Positions 46,647 to 55,638 of a stretch of DNA of 64,000 nt are shown here, in pieces. The DNA is from Bartonella tamiae Th239 (GTDB taxonomy: Bacteria; Pseudomonadota; Alphaproteobacteria; Rhizobiales; Rhizobiaceae): the NCBI RefSeq assembly GCF_000278275.1, contig NZ_JH725147.1:1619063-1683062 (forward strand), given 5' to 3'. The position numbers were made by a program, and so were the translations under genes. Within the stretch, counting starts at the first letter, position 1, and the number at the start of each line of letters is the position of its first letter. Under the pieces are notes generated by a model. That model saw only the letters and a program-made list of their open reading frames with translations. It ran no database searches and was not told the origin of the DNA.

Positions 46647-47713
46647 CAGATTTGCATCGCCTCCATCGTGTTACGAACTGCATTTTCATTAATATCATGT
46701 AGCCCTATGACGACAATTTGCCCATTTCGCGTTTCATTTGGCTGCCAGGGACGATCAAAATAAGTCTCAACACGCTGTCCCACAGCCTGAACCACCAAAC
46801 GCATCGGCTTACCTTTTACATTTAAAAACCCTTTAAGGCGTAAAATACCATAATCCTCAATTAATTTTTTAAGTTTTTTTTCTAATATATTGATATGACT
46901 CACCACATTAATATTTACTACAAAACTTAAAAAATCATCATGACTATGAGGCGCACCATTTTCATGATGCATTTCGTGGTGAGATTTACGATTATCAATA
47001 TCCCTTTCTGAACCAACATCTAAACCTAATAAAACATCGAGATCAAGATTTCCAAATTGGGCAGGAATCATCTGAATATGTCGGTCACTATGTGCCGTCA
47101 CCATATCGCGCACTTTAGACATTGTCGCTTGATCCAAAAGATCAGCTTTATTTAAAACAATCAAATCTGCTGAATGAATCTGATCTTTAAAAAGCTCCTC
47201 TAATGGGCTATCATGATCAAGTGCAGCATCTTGTTTACGCTGATTGGTTATTTTATCATGATCATCAGCAAAACGCCCCTGTGCAACGGCTGCTGAATCA
47301 ACCACAGTAATGACTCCATCGACCGTAACCTGTGTTTTAATTTCAGGCCAATTAAAGGCAGAGACCAATGGCTGTGGAAGCGCAAGACCCGATGTTTCAA
47401 TCACAATATGATCAGGCTTATCCTTGCGATCAAGAAGCTTTATCATTGTTGGAATAAAATCGTCAGCAACCGTACAACAAATACAACCATTATTAAGTTC
47501 AATAATGTCTTCGTCTTGACAATTTTCAATACCACAGCCTTTAAACAACCCACCATCAACACCAAGATCGCCAAATTCATTGATTATTAATGCAATTTTT
47601 TTTCCGTGAGCATTTTGCACCAAATTTCTAATCATCGTTGTTTTACCTGAGCCAAGAAAACCTGTCACAACAGTTGCAGGTATTTTTCTGCTTAAAAATG
47701 ATTGCTCCGACAT
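46646..47713 (-). CDS. cobW: CobW GTP-binding protein (G3E family)
   Basis: This 355-residue G3E GTPase is thought to supply cobalt for the CobNST chelatase. The P-loop GFLGSGKTT is near residue 18, the metal site is GCICCT (Cys-Ile-Cys-Cys), followed by ETSGLALP and NKADL. A His-rich stretch (SHHEMHHENGAPHSHDD, about residues 245-262) is typical of cobalt or zinc handling. It sits between cobU and cobN in a tight operon, 5 bases after cobU and touching cobN. Confidence 0.94.
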   Translation of the reverse strand: MSEQSFLSRKIPATVVTGFLGSGKTTMIRNLVQNAHGKKIALIINEFGDLGVDGGLFKGCGIENCQDEDIIELNNGCICCTVADDFIPTMIKLLDRKDKPDHIVIETSGLALPQPLVSAFNWPEIKTQVTVDGVITVVDSAAVAQGRFADDHDKITNQRKQDAALDHDSPLEELFKDQIHSADLIVLNKADLLDQATMSKVRDMVTAHSDRHIQMIPAQFGNLDLDVLLGLDVGSERDIDNRKSHHEMHHENGAPHSHDDFLSFVVNINVVSHINILEKKLKKLIEDYGILRLKGFLNVKGKPMRLVVQAVGQRVETYFDRPWQPNETRNGQIVVIGLHDINENAVRNTMEAMQI

Positions 47714-47718
47714 TGATT

Positions 47719-48231
47719 TTATCCCTTTAATTTGAGTGGTAAACTCGCTGCAACAAAATAAACTTGCGATGCGGCTTCGCTAATGGCTTGATTAAGTTTT
47801 CCAGCATGATCACAAAATTCTCGAGCAAGCTGATTGTCTGGCATTACGCCTAAACCAACTTCAGATGCCACAAAGACAATTTCAGTTTGAATATCTTTTA
47901 AGCCTTCAACAAGAGATGAAACATGTGATTCAATATTTTTTTGATAATGAAAAAGATTGCCTAACCAAACTGTTAAACAATCAACCAATATAATATTTTT
48001 TAATTGGTTAAATTGCTGCAATTTGGTCAAGATATTAAGCGGTGCGGTCGTTTCTTGCCATTGTTTGCCTCGACGCTCTTTATGAAGATCAACACGCTCT
48101 TGCATTTTTTCATCAAAAACTTCAGCTGTCGCAATATAAACAGCCTGTTTCTTTTTTTGTAACACAAATTGTTCAGCAAAAGCAGATTTACCTGAACGGA
48201 CACCACCCAATATTAGTGTTATATTTGCCAT
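47719..48231 (-). CDS. cobU: adenosylcobinamide kinase / guanylyltransferase
   Basis: This bifunctional nucleotide-loop enzyme (CobP in P. denitrificans usage) phosphorylates adenosylcobinamide and transfers GMP. The 170 residues have the P-loop LILGGVRSGKSAFAE, the ATAEVFDEKMQERV segment, HKERRGKQW (the guanylylated-His region) and VDCLTVWLGNL, and end KLKG. It is the first gene of the tight cobU-cobW-cobN-cobO-EamA series. A 282-base gap separates it from cobQ. Confidence 0.93.
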   Translation of the reverse strand: MANITLILGGVRSGKSAFAEQFVLQKKKQAVYIATAEVFDEKMQERVDLHKERRGKQWQETTAPLNILTKLQQFNQLKNIILVDCLTVWLGNLFHYQKNIESHVSSLVEGLKDIQTEIVFVASEVGLGVMPDNQLAREFCDHAGKLNQAISEAASQVYFVAASLPLKLKG

Positions 48232-48416
48232 CTTAACCTACTCAATTCTATTGCAACACAAACTGGATGATTCATAAAATTGCTTTGCAACATATTATAA
48301 TCATAACCTTTTTTATTTCGACTTCATTGTATAAAATACATGATGTATTTGTGCATAAAAACTCATTTTTCATGCCACATTGGAAATGAGCAAAATTGTA
48401 TAAAAATTGTAAAGGG

Positions 48417-48436
48417 GAAGAGGATATTTGCTCTTC
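48417..48436 (-). terminator. weak hairpin between cobQ and cobU
   Basis: On the minus strand GAAGAG-CAAATATC-CTCTTC is followed by CCCCTTTACAATTTTT, and a small CCC-GACTT-GGG pair lies just upstream (48441-48451). It could partly end the cobQ transcript. The rest of the 282-base gap is AT-rich with no riboswitch core. Confidence 0.35.
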
Positions 48437-48513
48437 TGATGCCCGACTTGGGTCCATCATAGGCCATTCACTAAAAGAAACGACACTTTATAAAGAGGAT
48501 AGCGAAACATATT

Positions 48514-49968
48514 TCAACGTGCAAGATGAAAAAGACGCTCACTATCGATCACATTTTCTAAACGATTAGCAATTTTATTCAAAGCTTCATCTAATCTTTC
48601 AAAATGATTGATACCATCTGAAATAGCACCAAACTTTTTCAATAAATTTTTTCGAAAGATCGCGGATTGAAAAAGACCATGAAGATATGTACCCCATATT
48701 TTACCATCGCTCGAGGATGCACCGTCTATTGTTTCAGCGATTCTAAATAATCCTTGCGCACAATCAGGACCCGTCGTTTCACCTAAATGTATTTCATAAC
48801 CTTTTATTTTTATATTCGTTGGTAAATGTAAAGCCTCAACATTGCGCGTTTGTTTTTGTTTGGCGATAAGCGTATTCACATTCATCAAAGAAAGACCTTC
48901 AACTTTCGTTAAAGTTCCTTCTACAGCAAGTGGATCAATAATATTCTTACCCAACATTTGGTATCCACCACAAATACCTATGACATTCCCGCCCCCTTTT
49001 GCAAAAGCAATAATCTTATCTGCCCATCCCCTCTCCCATAATATTTGCATATCCGCTATGGTCGATTTAGAACCGGGTAAAATAATAAGATCGCTATCAG
49101 AAGGAAAAACATCATCTTTTTTTACAAAAATAAGATCCACATCTGGTTCAAAACGCAAAGGATCAAGATCATCAAAATTCGCAATATGAGGCAAAATTGG
49201 AACCGTAATTTTCACACGTCCCTTTTGTGATTTTTGATGATGCTCCAAAGCAAAAGAATCTTCTGCTGGTAAAAAATTTACCTCATCAATCCACGGAATA
49301 ACGCCAAAACAGGGCCATTGTGTGTGATCTGCAATCACTTTTAAGCCATTATGAAACAACTTTTTATCGCCTCGAAATTTATTAATCAAATAGCCAGCAA
49401 TTAACGCACAGTCCTCATTAGCAAGAATATGATATGTGCCTACAAGAGAAGCAATAACGCCACCACGATCAATATCACCAACCAATATAACAGGAATATC
49501 AGCAAGGCGAGCAAAACCCATATTGGCAATATCTCCATCTCTTAAATTAATTTCAGCTGGTGACCCTGCTCCTTCCACCAAGACAAGATCACATTGTTCA
49601 AAAACACGTTGATAAGACTCCATAACACGATTAACTAATTTTTTTTTCAGTGTTTGATATTCTCTCCCTTTGGCATATCCATAAACTTGCCCTTGTACAA
49701 TAATTTGCGATCCGACATCATTTTGCGGCTTTAGTAAAACTGGGTTCATATGAATGGAAGGTTCAACATCTGAAGCAAAGGCCTGCAACCATGTACCGCG
49801 CCCAATTTCACCACCTTCAACAGCTATTGCAGCATTATTGGACATATTTTGTGGTTTAAAAGGTTGTACTTTCAAGCCACGATTTCGTGCAAGACGACAT
49901 AAACCTGCAACCAAAACAGTTTTTCCAACATCTGATCCTGTCCCTTGAAACATTATTGCACGTGACAA
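48514..49968 (-). CDS. cobQ: cobyric acid synthase
   Basis: This ATP- and glutamine-dependent enzyme amidates side chains b, d, e and g of adenosylcobyrinic acid a,c-diamide. The 484 residues have an N-terminal dethiobiotin-synthetase-like domain with MFQGTGSDVGKTVLVAGL and the FKPQNMSNNA block, and a C-terminal class-I glutaminase domain with the nucleophile Cys in GICGGYQMLG and the late His in TYLHGLF. It is preceded by a gene-free region holding a putative small RNA on the other strand. Confidence 0.96.
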   Translation of the reverse strand: MSRAIMFQGTGSDVGKTVLVAGLCRLARNRGLKVQPFKPQNMSNNAAIAVEGGEIGRGTWLQAFASDVEPSIHMNPVLLKPQNDVGSQIIVQGQVYGYAKGREYQTLKKKLVNRVMESYQRVFEQCDLVLVEGAGSPAEINLRDGDIANMGFARLADIPVILVGDIDRGGVIASLVGTYHILANEDCALIAGYLINKFRGDKKLFHNGLKVIADHTQWPCFGVIPWIDEVNFLPAEDSFALEHHQKSQKGRVKITVPILPHIANFDDLDPLRFEPDVDLIFVKKDDVFPSDSDLIILPGSKSTIADMQILWERGWADKIIAFAKGGGNVIGICGGYQMLGKNIIDPLAVEGTLTKVEGLSLMNVNTLIAKQKQTRNVEALHLPTNIKIKGYEIHLGETTGPDCAQGLFRIAETIDGASSSDGKIWGTYLHGLFQSAIFRKNLLKKFGAISDGINHFERLDEALNKIANRLENVIDSERLFHLAR

Positions 49969-50059
49969 ATCATCCTACTTTCTCTTTTTTTAAAATAAAA
50001 TGCAATCTTCATACTTCGTTAAGCGATTGATAACTGGTGATTAACATTGTTGCGCTAAA

Positions 50060-50206
50060 CAGTCATTAGAAACATATGAAAATGTTTCTCTCTGGATCAG
50101 GTATTGCGTACCAGAGTTGTATCCTTGACAAGTGTATCGTAGCGTCAAGGCTTGAGTACTTTAAAACTGCGTTTACTGATTTTCAGGAGCGCAGTTTTTA
50201 TTTTTT
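50060..50206 (+). ncRNA. candidate small RNA or leader with three hairpins and a terminator
   Basis: Four consecutive perfect stems occur in about 140 bases: AGAAACAT/ATGTTTCT (50068-50075, 50082-50089), CTCTGG/CCAGAG (50090-50095, 50111-50116), CCTTGAC/GTCAAGG (50123-50129, 50144-50150) and the terminator AAAACTGCG/CGCAGTTTT (50163-50171, 50190-50198) with a T-rich tail. Only the plus strand has a long T-tract. Stem 2 has an alternative partner (GGTA/TACC), so it might switch. I do not recognise the RNA. The 5' end is not defined; it may be a free small RNA or a leader of the AbrB-family gene 134 bases downstream. Confidence 0.6.
50163..50206 (+). terminator. strong intrinsic terminator of the candidate small RNA
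   Basis: AAAACTGCG (50163-50171) and CGCAGTTTT (50190-50198) form a 9-bp stem with an inner CTGA/TCAG stem, followed by TTTTATTTTTT. It precedes the AbrB-family start by about 130 bases. Confidence 0.85.
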
Positions 50207-50339
50207 ATAACATTTTTCATGATACCATTGAATATCGTTCATTATATTTATTTTATCGTTATCTTGACAGCGTTAGATGAAAACTTCAAACTAATAATGA
50301 TTGTAAATATTTTTATTTTTTTTCATAGATTGCAGCTTC

Positions 50340-51425
50340 ATGACGAAACGTTTTTTCTTCATACCTAATATGGAGCATAGTCCACGCTTATTATGTTGGA
50401 TTATTTTATTTATTTTAACAGCAATTTTTATCACGGGTTTAGAATTGTTAGAAATACCTGCAGCACTACTCCTAGGTCCTATGATCGCTGCTATTTTAAT
50501 AGGAATATCTAACTCTACTGTTAAAATAAGCTCACCCCTATTTAATATGGCGCAAGGTGTTGTAGGCTGCATGATCGCTCAAGTTATAACACTTGATATT
50601 TTAAATGAAGCAATTGCTGATTGGCCACTTTTTATTGGTGGTGTATTTTCCGTTATTATAATTGCTAACATTATTGGCTATTTTTTAGCCAAAAAACAAA
50701 TTTTACCTGGCACAACGGCCATTTGGGGAGCAGCACCAGGTGGTGCATCTGCCATGGTTCTTATGGCACAAAGCTACGGCGCAGATGAACGTCTTGTCGC
50801 TGTTATGCAATATTTACGTGTTGTCATCGTCGCTGCACTGGCATCTCTATTAGCGCGGTTTTTATCAACAGGAACAGTCGTTCATGAAACAATCAATTGG
50901 TTTCCCTCAATTGATTATAAATCACTTGCCATTACGTTTCTTATTGCTTTTGGAGGATCATTAGGAGCTCGTGCTTTAAAAATTCCTGCAGGAGGTATGC
51001 TTGTTCCTTTTGTTCTTGCAGCAATTCTCCATAATCTTGGTTGGATTGTTTTGGTTCTTCCACCTTGGCTTTTGGCAATAAGTTATATGATGATCGGATG
51101 GACGGTTGGTTTACGCTTTACTCGGGCTATATTGTTGCATGCACTTAAAGCATTACCCATTTTATTTGGAACAACTTTTTTATTAATTGGTGCATGTTCA
51201 ATACTTGCATTTTTTATGAGCTATGTTGCTGGCGTTGATCTTTTGACGGCCTATCTTGCAACAAGCCCAGGGGGTGCAGATTCAGTATCTATTATCGCAG
51301 CAAGCTCTCCCGTAAATGTGCCCTTTGTCATGGCCTTTCAAACAACCCGCTTTATCATTGTTACAATCACAGGCCCCATCATATCAAAATTAATATCTAA
51401 ACGACTAAACCTTTTCCATCATTAA
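50340..51425 (+). CDS. AbrB-family (PF05145-type) integral membrane protein
   Basis: This 361-residue protein has about ten membrane segments arranged as two similar halves, each with an AbrB-type Gly/Pro-rich block: LEIPAALLLGPMIAAILIG and APGGASAMVLMAQSYGADERLVAVMQY in the first, LKIPAGGMLVPFVLAAIL and ATSPGGADSVSIIA in the second. The family is often mislabelled ammonia monooxygenase or AbrB regulator; the function is not established and a transport role is likely. A later Met (MEHSPRLL) is an alternative start, and no strong ribosome site is visible. It shares a bidirectional terminator with the convergent oxidoreductase gene. Confidence 0.83.
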   Translation: MTKRFFFIPNMEHSPRLLCWIILFILTAIFITGLELLEIPAALLLGPMIAAILIGISNSTVKISSPLFNMAQGVVGCMIAQVITLDILNEAIADWPLFIGGVFSVIIIANIIGYFLAKKQILPGTTAIWGAAPGGASAMVLMAQSYGADERLVAVMQYLRVVIVAALASLLARFLSTGTVVHETINWFPSIDYKSLAITFLIAFGGSLGARALKIPAGGMLVPFVLAAILHNLGWIVLVLPPWLLAISYMMIGWTVGLRFTRAILLHALKALPILFGTTFLLIGACSILAFFMSYVAGVDLLTAYLATSPGGADSVSIIAASSPVNVPFVMAFQTTRFIIVTITGPIISKLISKRLNLFHH

Positions 51426-51495
51426 AGTTTCCATCATTGAAATGACAAGTAATTATACATTTTAAAATTTTATTTTGTAAAAGATAACAATAAAA

Positions 51496-51517
51496 AAAAC
51501 CGCCTAAAGGCGGTTTT
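51496..51517. terminator. bidirectional terminator between AbrB-family and LLM oxidoreductase genes
   Basis: AAAACCGCC-TAAA-GGCGGTTTT is a perfect 9-bp hairpin. The minus strand has eight T after the stem and the plus strand four, so it can end both convergent transcripts. Confidence 0.92.
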
Positions 51518-51529
51518 AATCTCTTTCTA

Positions 51530-52516
51530 TTAAACTTGCGGCAATAAATCCGATAAAAGCGTAAACGATTGAAGGCGCTTTTGTGGATCCCAAACGGGTG
51601 TTGTCACGATAAACTCATCTGCTTGGGTTTGATCTTCTAAACGGCGAAGACCATTAATTACTGTTTCACGCCCACCAATAATTGAACACGAAAGAGATTG
51701 ATCAAGCACGATTTTATTTTGCAATGGCAAATTGTCAGCGAAATTTTCAACCGGCTGAGGAAGAGGACCTGCTCTACCAGTTCTTAAATTGACAAATGCC
51801 TGCTGTTGCGAAGAAAATAAAAATCTAGCTTCTTCGTCACTTTCAGCGACAACAACATTGGCGGCCACCATTGCATACGGTTTATCCATATGTTCAGAAG
51901 GTTGAAAACGTTCTCTATACAATGCTAAAGCACGATCCAACTCAGTTGGAGCAAAATGTGACGCAAATGCGTAAGGCAATCCTAAAATCGCAGCCAATTG
52001 GGCTCCAAAAAGACTTGAGCCTAAAATCCAAACAGGAACATTAAGTCCAGCTCCTGGAACCGCACGTAAATTTTGTTCGGGCTCAGCTGGTTCAAAATAA
52101 CTCATCAACTCAACGACATCACGAGGAAAATCATTGGGATCGGTTTCAAGTGTTCGCCGCAATGCGCGAGAAGTCAATTGATCAGTTCCCGGCGCACGTC
52201 CCAAACCAAGTTCTACACGTCCAGGATAAAGTGCCTCCAAAGTTCCAAATTGTTCAGCAACAATCAAAGGCGCATGGTTGGGTAACATAACCCCGCCTGA
52301 ACCGACTTTTATTGTTTTTGTCGAAGCGAGCACTTGCCCGATTACGACTGATGTCGCAGCACTGGCAATGCCAGTCATATTATGATGCTCCGCGTACCAA
52401 ACTCTAGGAAAACCAAGAGATTCGACATGCTGCGCAAGCTCAATTGAGCTTTTTAATGCCTGACCGACATCACTGCCTTCAGGTACGGGACAAAGATCAA
52501 GAACAGATATTTTCAT
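51530..52516 (-). CDS. LLM-class flavin-dependent oxidoreductase (luciferase-like)
   Basis: This 328-residue TIM-barrel flavoprotein is of the luciferase-like monooxygenase type, subgroup with the MupA/YceB-like opening. Blocks seen are [69 protein letters not shown] and the late [15 protein letters not shown]. It probably uses reduced FMN and oxygen; the substrate is unknown. It is a stand-alone gene between the bidirectional terminator and tgt. Confidence 0.88.
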   Translation of the reverse strand: MKISVLDLCPVPEGSDVGQALKSSIELAQHVESLGFPRVWYAEHHNMTGIASAATSVVIGQVLASTKTIKVGSGGVMLPNHAPLIVAEQFGTLEALYPGRVELGLGRAPGTDQLTSRALRRTLETDPNDFPRDVVELMSYFEPAEPEQNLRAVPGAGLNVPVWILGSSLFGAQLAAILGLPYAFASHFAPTELDRALALYRERFQPSEHMDKPYAMVAANVVVAESDEEARFLFSSQQQAFVNLRTGRAGPLPQPVENFADNLPLQNKIVLDQSLSCSIIGGRETVINGLRRLEDQTQADEFIVTTPVWDPQKRLQSFTLLSDLLPQV

Positions 52517-52597
52517 GAATAGGGATATAAGTGGTTTTTGAACGAATACAATGCATCTATAATTATTTTTGCGCTCTCAGATAAAACCTTGCATTAT

Positions 52598-53725
52598 TTA
52601 TAGCGATACGTCACCTTTTTCCCAAACTCGCATTGTTTCAATGCAAAAATCATTAAATTTTTGTGCTTCAATTGCCTCACGAATAGACTGCATAAGATAC
52701 TGATAATATGCAAGATTATTCCATGTAAGCAACATACCACCTAATGGTTCGCCTGATTTAATAAGATGATGAAGATAAGCGCGGCTATATTCACGCGCAG
52801 CAGGACATTCCGATTGTGGATCAAGCGGACGCGTGTCTTCCGCATGACACGCATTACGTAAATTGATTTTACCAAACCGCGTATATGCCAAACCATGACG
52901 ACCCGCACGTGTTGGCATAACACAATCAAACATATCAATACCGCGTGCCACACTTTTTAAAATATCATCTGGTGTACCAACACCCATTAAATAGCGCGGT
53001 TTTTCAATAGGAAGCAGAGGACATGTAACCTCTAACATCGCCAACATAACATCTTGCGGCTCGCCAACAGCTAAACCACCAATGGCATATCCTTTTAAAT
53101 CCATATCAGTCAGTGCTTTTGCAGATTGCTCACGAAGACGAATATTATCTCCTCCTTGAACTATGCCAAAAAGGGCTTTTCCTCTTTGTTCACCAAATGC
53201 ATTTTTACATCTTTCTGCCCAACGAAGTGAAAGCTGCATGGCGTTTTCCATGGCATTTTCAGATGCAGGTAAAGCAATACATTGATCAAGCTGCATTTGA
53301 ATATCGGAATCAAGAAGTCCTTGAATTTCAATAGATCTTTCAGGACTCATTTCATAATAAGCACCATCAATATGCGATTGGAATGTAACATTTTTTTCGT
53401 TCAGTTTCACCAATCCACCAAGCGACATCACTTGAAACCCACCTGAATCAGTTAAAATTGGTTTTTGCCACCGTGTAAATTCATGTAAACCACCCAATCG
53501 TGCAACACGTTCTGCACCAGGTCGTAACATAAGATGATATGTATTGCCCAAAATAATATCGGCACCTAAGCTTTCCAGCTGATCCATATACATCGCTTTT
53601 ACAGTTCCTGCCGTACCTACAGGCATAAAAGCAGGCGTACGAATTTTGCCACGTGGCATTGTTATTTCACCACGTCTTGCTTGTCCGTCTTGAGCAATTT
53701 TTTTAAATTGGAAATCTTTAATCAT
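52598..53725 (-). CDS. tgt: tRNA-guanine transglycosylase
   Basis: Tgt exchanges G34 of GU(N)-anticodon tRNAs for preQ1 in queuosine synthesis. The 375 residues have the core TDSGGFQVMSL with the general Asp, the nucleophile region of the GGLAVGEP block, and CVMPTRAGRHGLAYT. The usual zinc site (Cys-x-Cys-x-x-Cys and a later His) is mostly absent: the region reads PQSECPAAREYSRAYLHHL, with one Cys, and the later His is Asn in LTWNNLAYY. I recall this variant from Hyphomicrobiales relatives. It follows queA by 6 bases, forming a queuosine pair. Confidence 0.95.
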   Translation of the reverse strand: MIKDFQFKKIAQDGQARRGEITMPRGKIRTPAFMPVGTAGTVKAMYMDQLESLGADIILGNTYHLMLRPGAERVARLGGLHEFTRWQKPILTDSGGFQVMSLGGLVKLNEKNVTFQSHIDGAYYEMSPERSIEIQGLLDSDIQMQLDQCIALPASENAMENAMQLSLRWAERCKNAFGEQRGKALFGIVQGGDNIRLREQSAKALTDMDLKGYAIGGLAVGEPQDVMLAMLEVTCPLLPIEKPRYLMGVGTPDDILKSVARGIDMFDCVMPTRAGRHGLAYTRFGKINLRNACHAEDTRPLDPQSECPAAREYSRAYLHHLIKSGEPLGGMLLTWNNLAYYQYLMQSIREAIEAQKFNDFCIETMRVWEKGDVSL

Positions 53726-53731
53726 AAGAGG

Positions 53732-54799
53732 TTAATTTCTTTCCAAAAAGCTTGTGTCACCGTATGAATAAAATCGATATCCGTTTTTAATAGCATGATT
53801 ATAAGCCTCGCGCATTTTTTTCATACCACTAAATGCGGATACCAGCATAAATAAAGTTGATTTAGGAAGATGAAAATTTGTCATTAAGCAATCAACACAC
53901 CTCCATTGATAGCCTGGTGTAATAAAAATATTTGTTGCACCTGACCAAGCTTGAATTTGTCCTTTTTCATCTGTCGCACTTTCCAAAAGGCGAAGTGCTG
54001 TTGTTCCTACAGCCACAATTCTGTTTCCTCGCTTTTTGACAGACATCAATGCTGCAGCAGTTTTTGTATCAATATGGCCCATTTCAGAATGCATTTTATG
54101 GTCATCAGTATTTTCAACTTTAACAGGCAAAAAAGTACCAGCTCCTACATGTAAGGTGACAAAATGTTTTTCAATACCATGTTTTGTTAAATCATCCATG
54201 AGTGATTGAGTAAAATGTAAGCCCGCTGTTGGTGCTGCAACAGCACCCTCTTCTTTCGCATAAATTGTCTGATAATCTTTTTCATCCTGTAAATCCTCAC
54301 CTCGTTTTAATGCGATATAAGGAGGCAATGGCATATGTCCTATTTGGGCAATCAGTTGATGGAGATTATGCCCTGCTGTTTCAAATTCTAGCAAAACATC
54401 TCCTTCATCTCCTTTTTCTAAAACATGAGCGATGAGGTTTGTATTACCTAAAGGAGTTGATGAAGAAAATATAATTTCATCTCCTAACTTTAAGCGTTTT
54501 GCTGGCCGTGCAAAAGCCCACCATTTATTTTCTGTGACACGCATGTGTAACGTCACACCAATTTTAGCAATCGTGCCGTTTCGTTGGCGTAAACCCATTA
54601 ATTGCGCCTTAATTACGCGCGTGTCATTAAAAACAAGCGCATCCCCTTCACGCAAAAGCATAATAAGATCACGAACATAGAAATCTTTCAAGCTTCCATC
54701 TTGAGCAACATGAAGCAATTTTCCACGCTCACGCGGCACAAATGGACGTAATGCTATACAGTCTTCAGGTAATTCAAAATCAAATAAATCAACATTCAT
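53732..54799 (-). CDS. queA: S-adenosylmethionine:tRNA ribosyltransferase-isomerase
   Basis: QueA converts preQ1 in tRNA to epoxyqueuosine using the ribosyl part of SAM. The 355 residues begin [17 protein letters not shown] and show [46 protein letters not shown] and the C-terminal [20 protein letters not shown], all conserved. It is just upstream of tgt on the same strand and is the other half of the local queuosine set. Length is typical. Confidence 0.96.
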   Translation of the reverse strand: MNVDLFDFELPEDCIALRPFVPRERGKLLHVAQDGSLKDFYVRDLIMLLREGDALVFNDTRVIKAQLMGLRQRNGTIAKIGVTLHMRVTENKWWAFARPAKRLKLGDEIIFSSSTPLGNTNLIAHVLEKGDEGDVLLEFETAGHNLHQLIAQIGHMPLPPYIALKRGEDLQDEKDYQTIYAKEEGAVAAPTAGLHFTQSLMDDLTKHGIEKHFVTLHVGAGTFLPVKVENTDDHKMHSEMGHIDTKTAAALMSVKKRGNRIVAVGTTALRLLESATDEKGQIQAWSGATNIFITPGYQWRCVDCLMTNFHLPKSTLFMLVSAFSGMKKMREAYNHAIKNGYRFYSYGDTSFLERN

Positions 54800-55100
54800 A
54801 GAAAAAAATCAAGGCAATAACAAACAATCTTATCTCTTCGCACATGTGCACAGATGATAATAACATATTTCGGGTGTTTCATAAAAATATAGAAGCATGA
54901 TAAAATAACTATTAAATCCGTTAAAAATATCAGCCTATTATATGTAGAAATCAAGTCTACACGAACTTAAACATCTGATCTAAAAACCGTTTCATAGTGT
55001 CGTCATTCATAGTGAAAGCAGCTCTATCAAACAAAGTTTCAAAACGGGTAACACTTATCTTATCGATCTTTCATTATCCGTTTTGAAAAAATGATCAAAC
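54800..55100. other. queA-cyclophilin intergenic region
   Basis: It holds one perfect 11-bp inverted repeat, TTTCAAAACGG (55037-55047) with CCGTTTTGAAA (55078-55088), separated by 30 bases and placed just after the second cyclophilin gene. It may be a weak terminator or processing site on the minus strand. The remaining about 240 bases show nothing I can support. Confidence 0.5.
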
Positions 55101-55616
55101 TTATAATGATTTATCAGAGGCAATATGTGCTTTTATTATACTATCAGGATCACTAACAGGTTCACCACGTTTTAATTTATCAACATAATCCATGCCATCA
55201 ATAACCTGTCCCCAAACTGAATATTGGCGATCAAGCCATGGTGCGTCTTCAAAACATATAAAAAATTGCGAATTGGCTGAATGAGGATTTTGAGAACGCG
55301 CCATTGATAATGTGCCACGTTTATGCGGAATATTAGAAAACTCAGATTTTAAATCTGGCTTATCTGACCCACCCATCCCTGCTCTAGAGGGATTAAAATT
55401 TTTACCATCTTTTTTGCCAAACTCAACATCACCAGTTTGCGCCATAAAGCCATCAATCACCCGATGAAAAACCACATTATCATACGCACCTTCACGTACC
55501 AACTCTTTTACACGCTTAACGTGTTCTGGTGCTAAATCTGGTAATAACTCAATGATGACTTCGCCTTTCGTTGTTTCAAGTATAAGCGTATTTTCTGGAT
55601 CTTTGATCTCAGCCAT
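55101..55616 (-). CDS. ppiB: cytoplasmic cyclophilin-type peptidyl-prolyl isomerase
   Basis: This 171-residue isomerase speeds cis-trans proline isomerisation during folding. It has no signal peptide and shows the cyclophilin core FHRVIDGFMAQTGD, GTLSMARSQNPHSANSQFFIC and WGQVIDGMDYV. It is a close tandem paralog of the next upstream gene, which is exported. The pair is 22 bases apart, so a duplication followed by compartment split is likely. ATG at 55616 is preceded by a purine-rich AAAGGATAG. Confidence 0.92.
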   Translation of the reverse strand: MAEIKDPENTLILETTKGEVIIELLPDLAPEHVKRVKELVREGAYDNVVFHRVIDGFMAQTGDVEFGKKDGKNFNPSRAGMGGSDKPDLKSEFSNIPHKRGTLSMARSQNPHSANSQFFICFEDAPWLDRQYSVWGQVIDGMDYVDKLKRGEPVSDPDSIIKAHIASDKSL

Positions 55617-55638
55617 AATTTCTATCCTTTTTTCTTTA

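Larger units (their letters stand above)
49969..50339. other. cobQ / abrB-family intergenic region
   Basis: These 371 bases contain the four-hairpin array described below (50068-50206). The flanks are AT-rich and hold no frame I can support. It is the divergent promoter region for cobQ and the AbrB-family gene. Confidence 0.7.

Noticed and set aside
48380..48455. Weak resemblance to the 3' part of a cobalamin riboswitch (GCCAC, GGGGAAG, GCCCGA)
   Set aside because: It lies on the plus strand while cobU and cobQ are on the minus strand, the 5' half and the core box are missing, and the spacing is wrong.
50060..50206. Identification of the hairpin array as 6S, SRP RNA, tmRNA or a known riboswitch
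   Set aside because: Its series of separate stems does not match the long rod of 6S, the SRP tetraloop core or any riboswitch core I know; left as unidentified.
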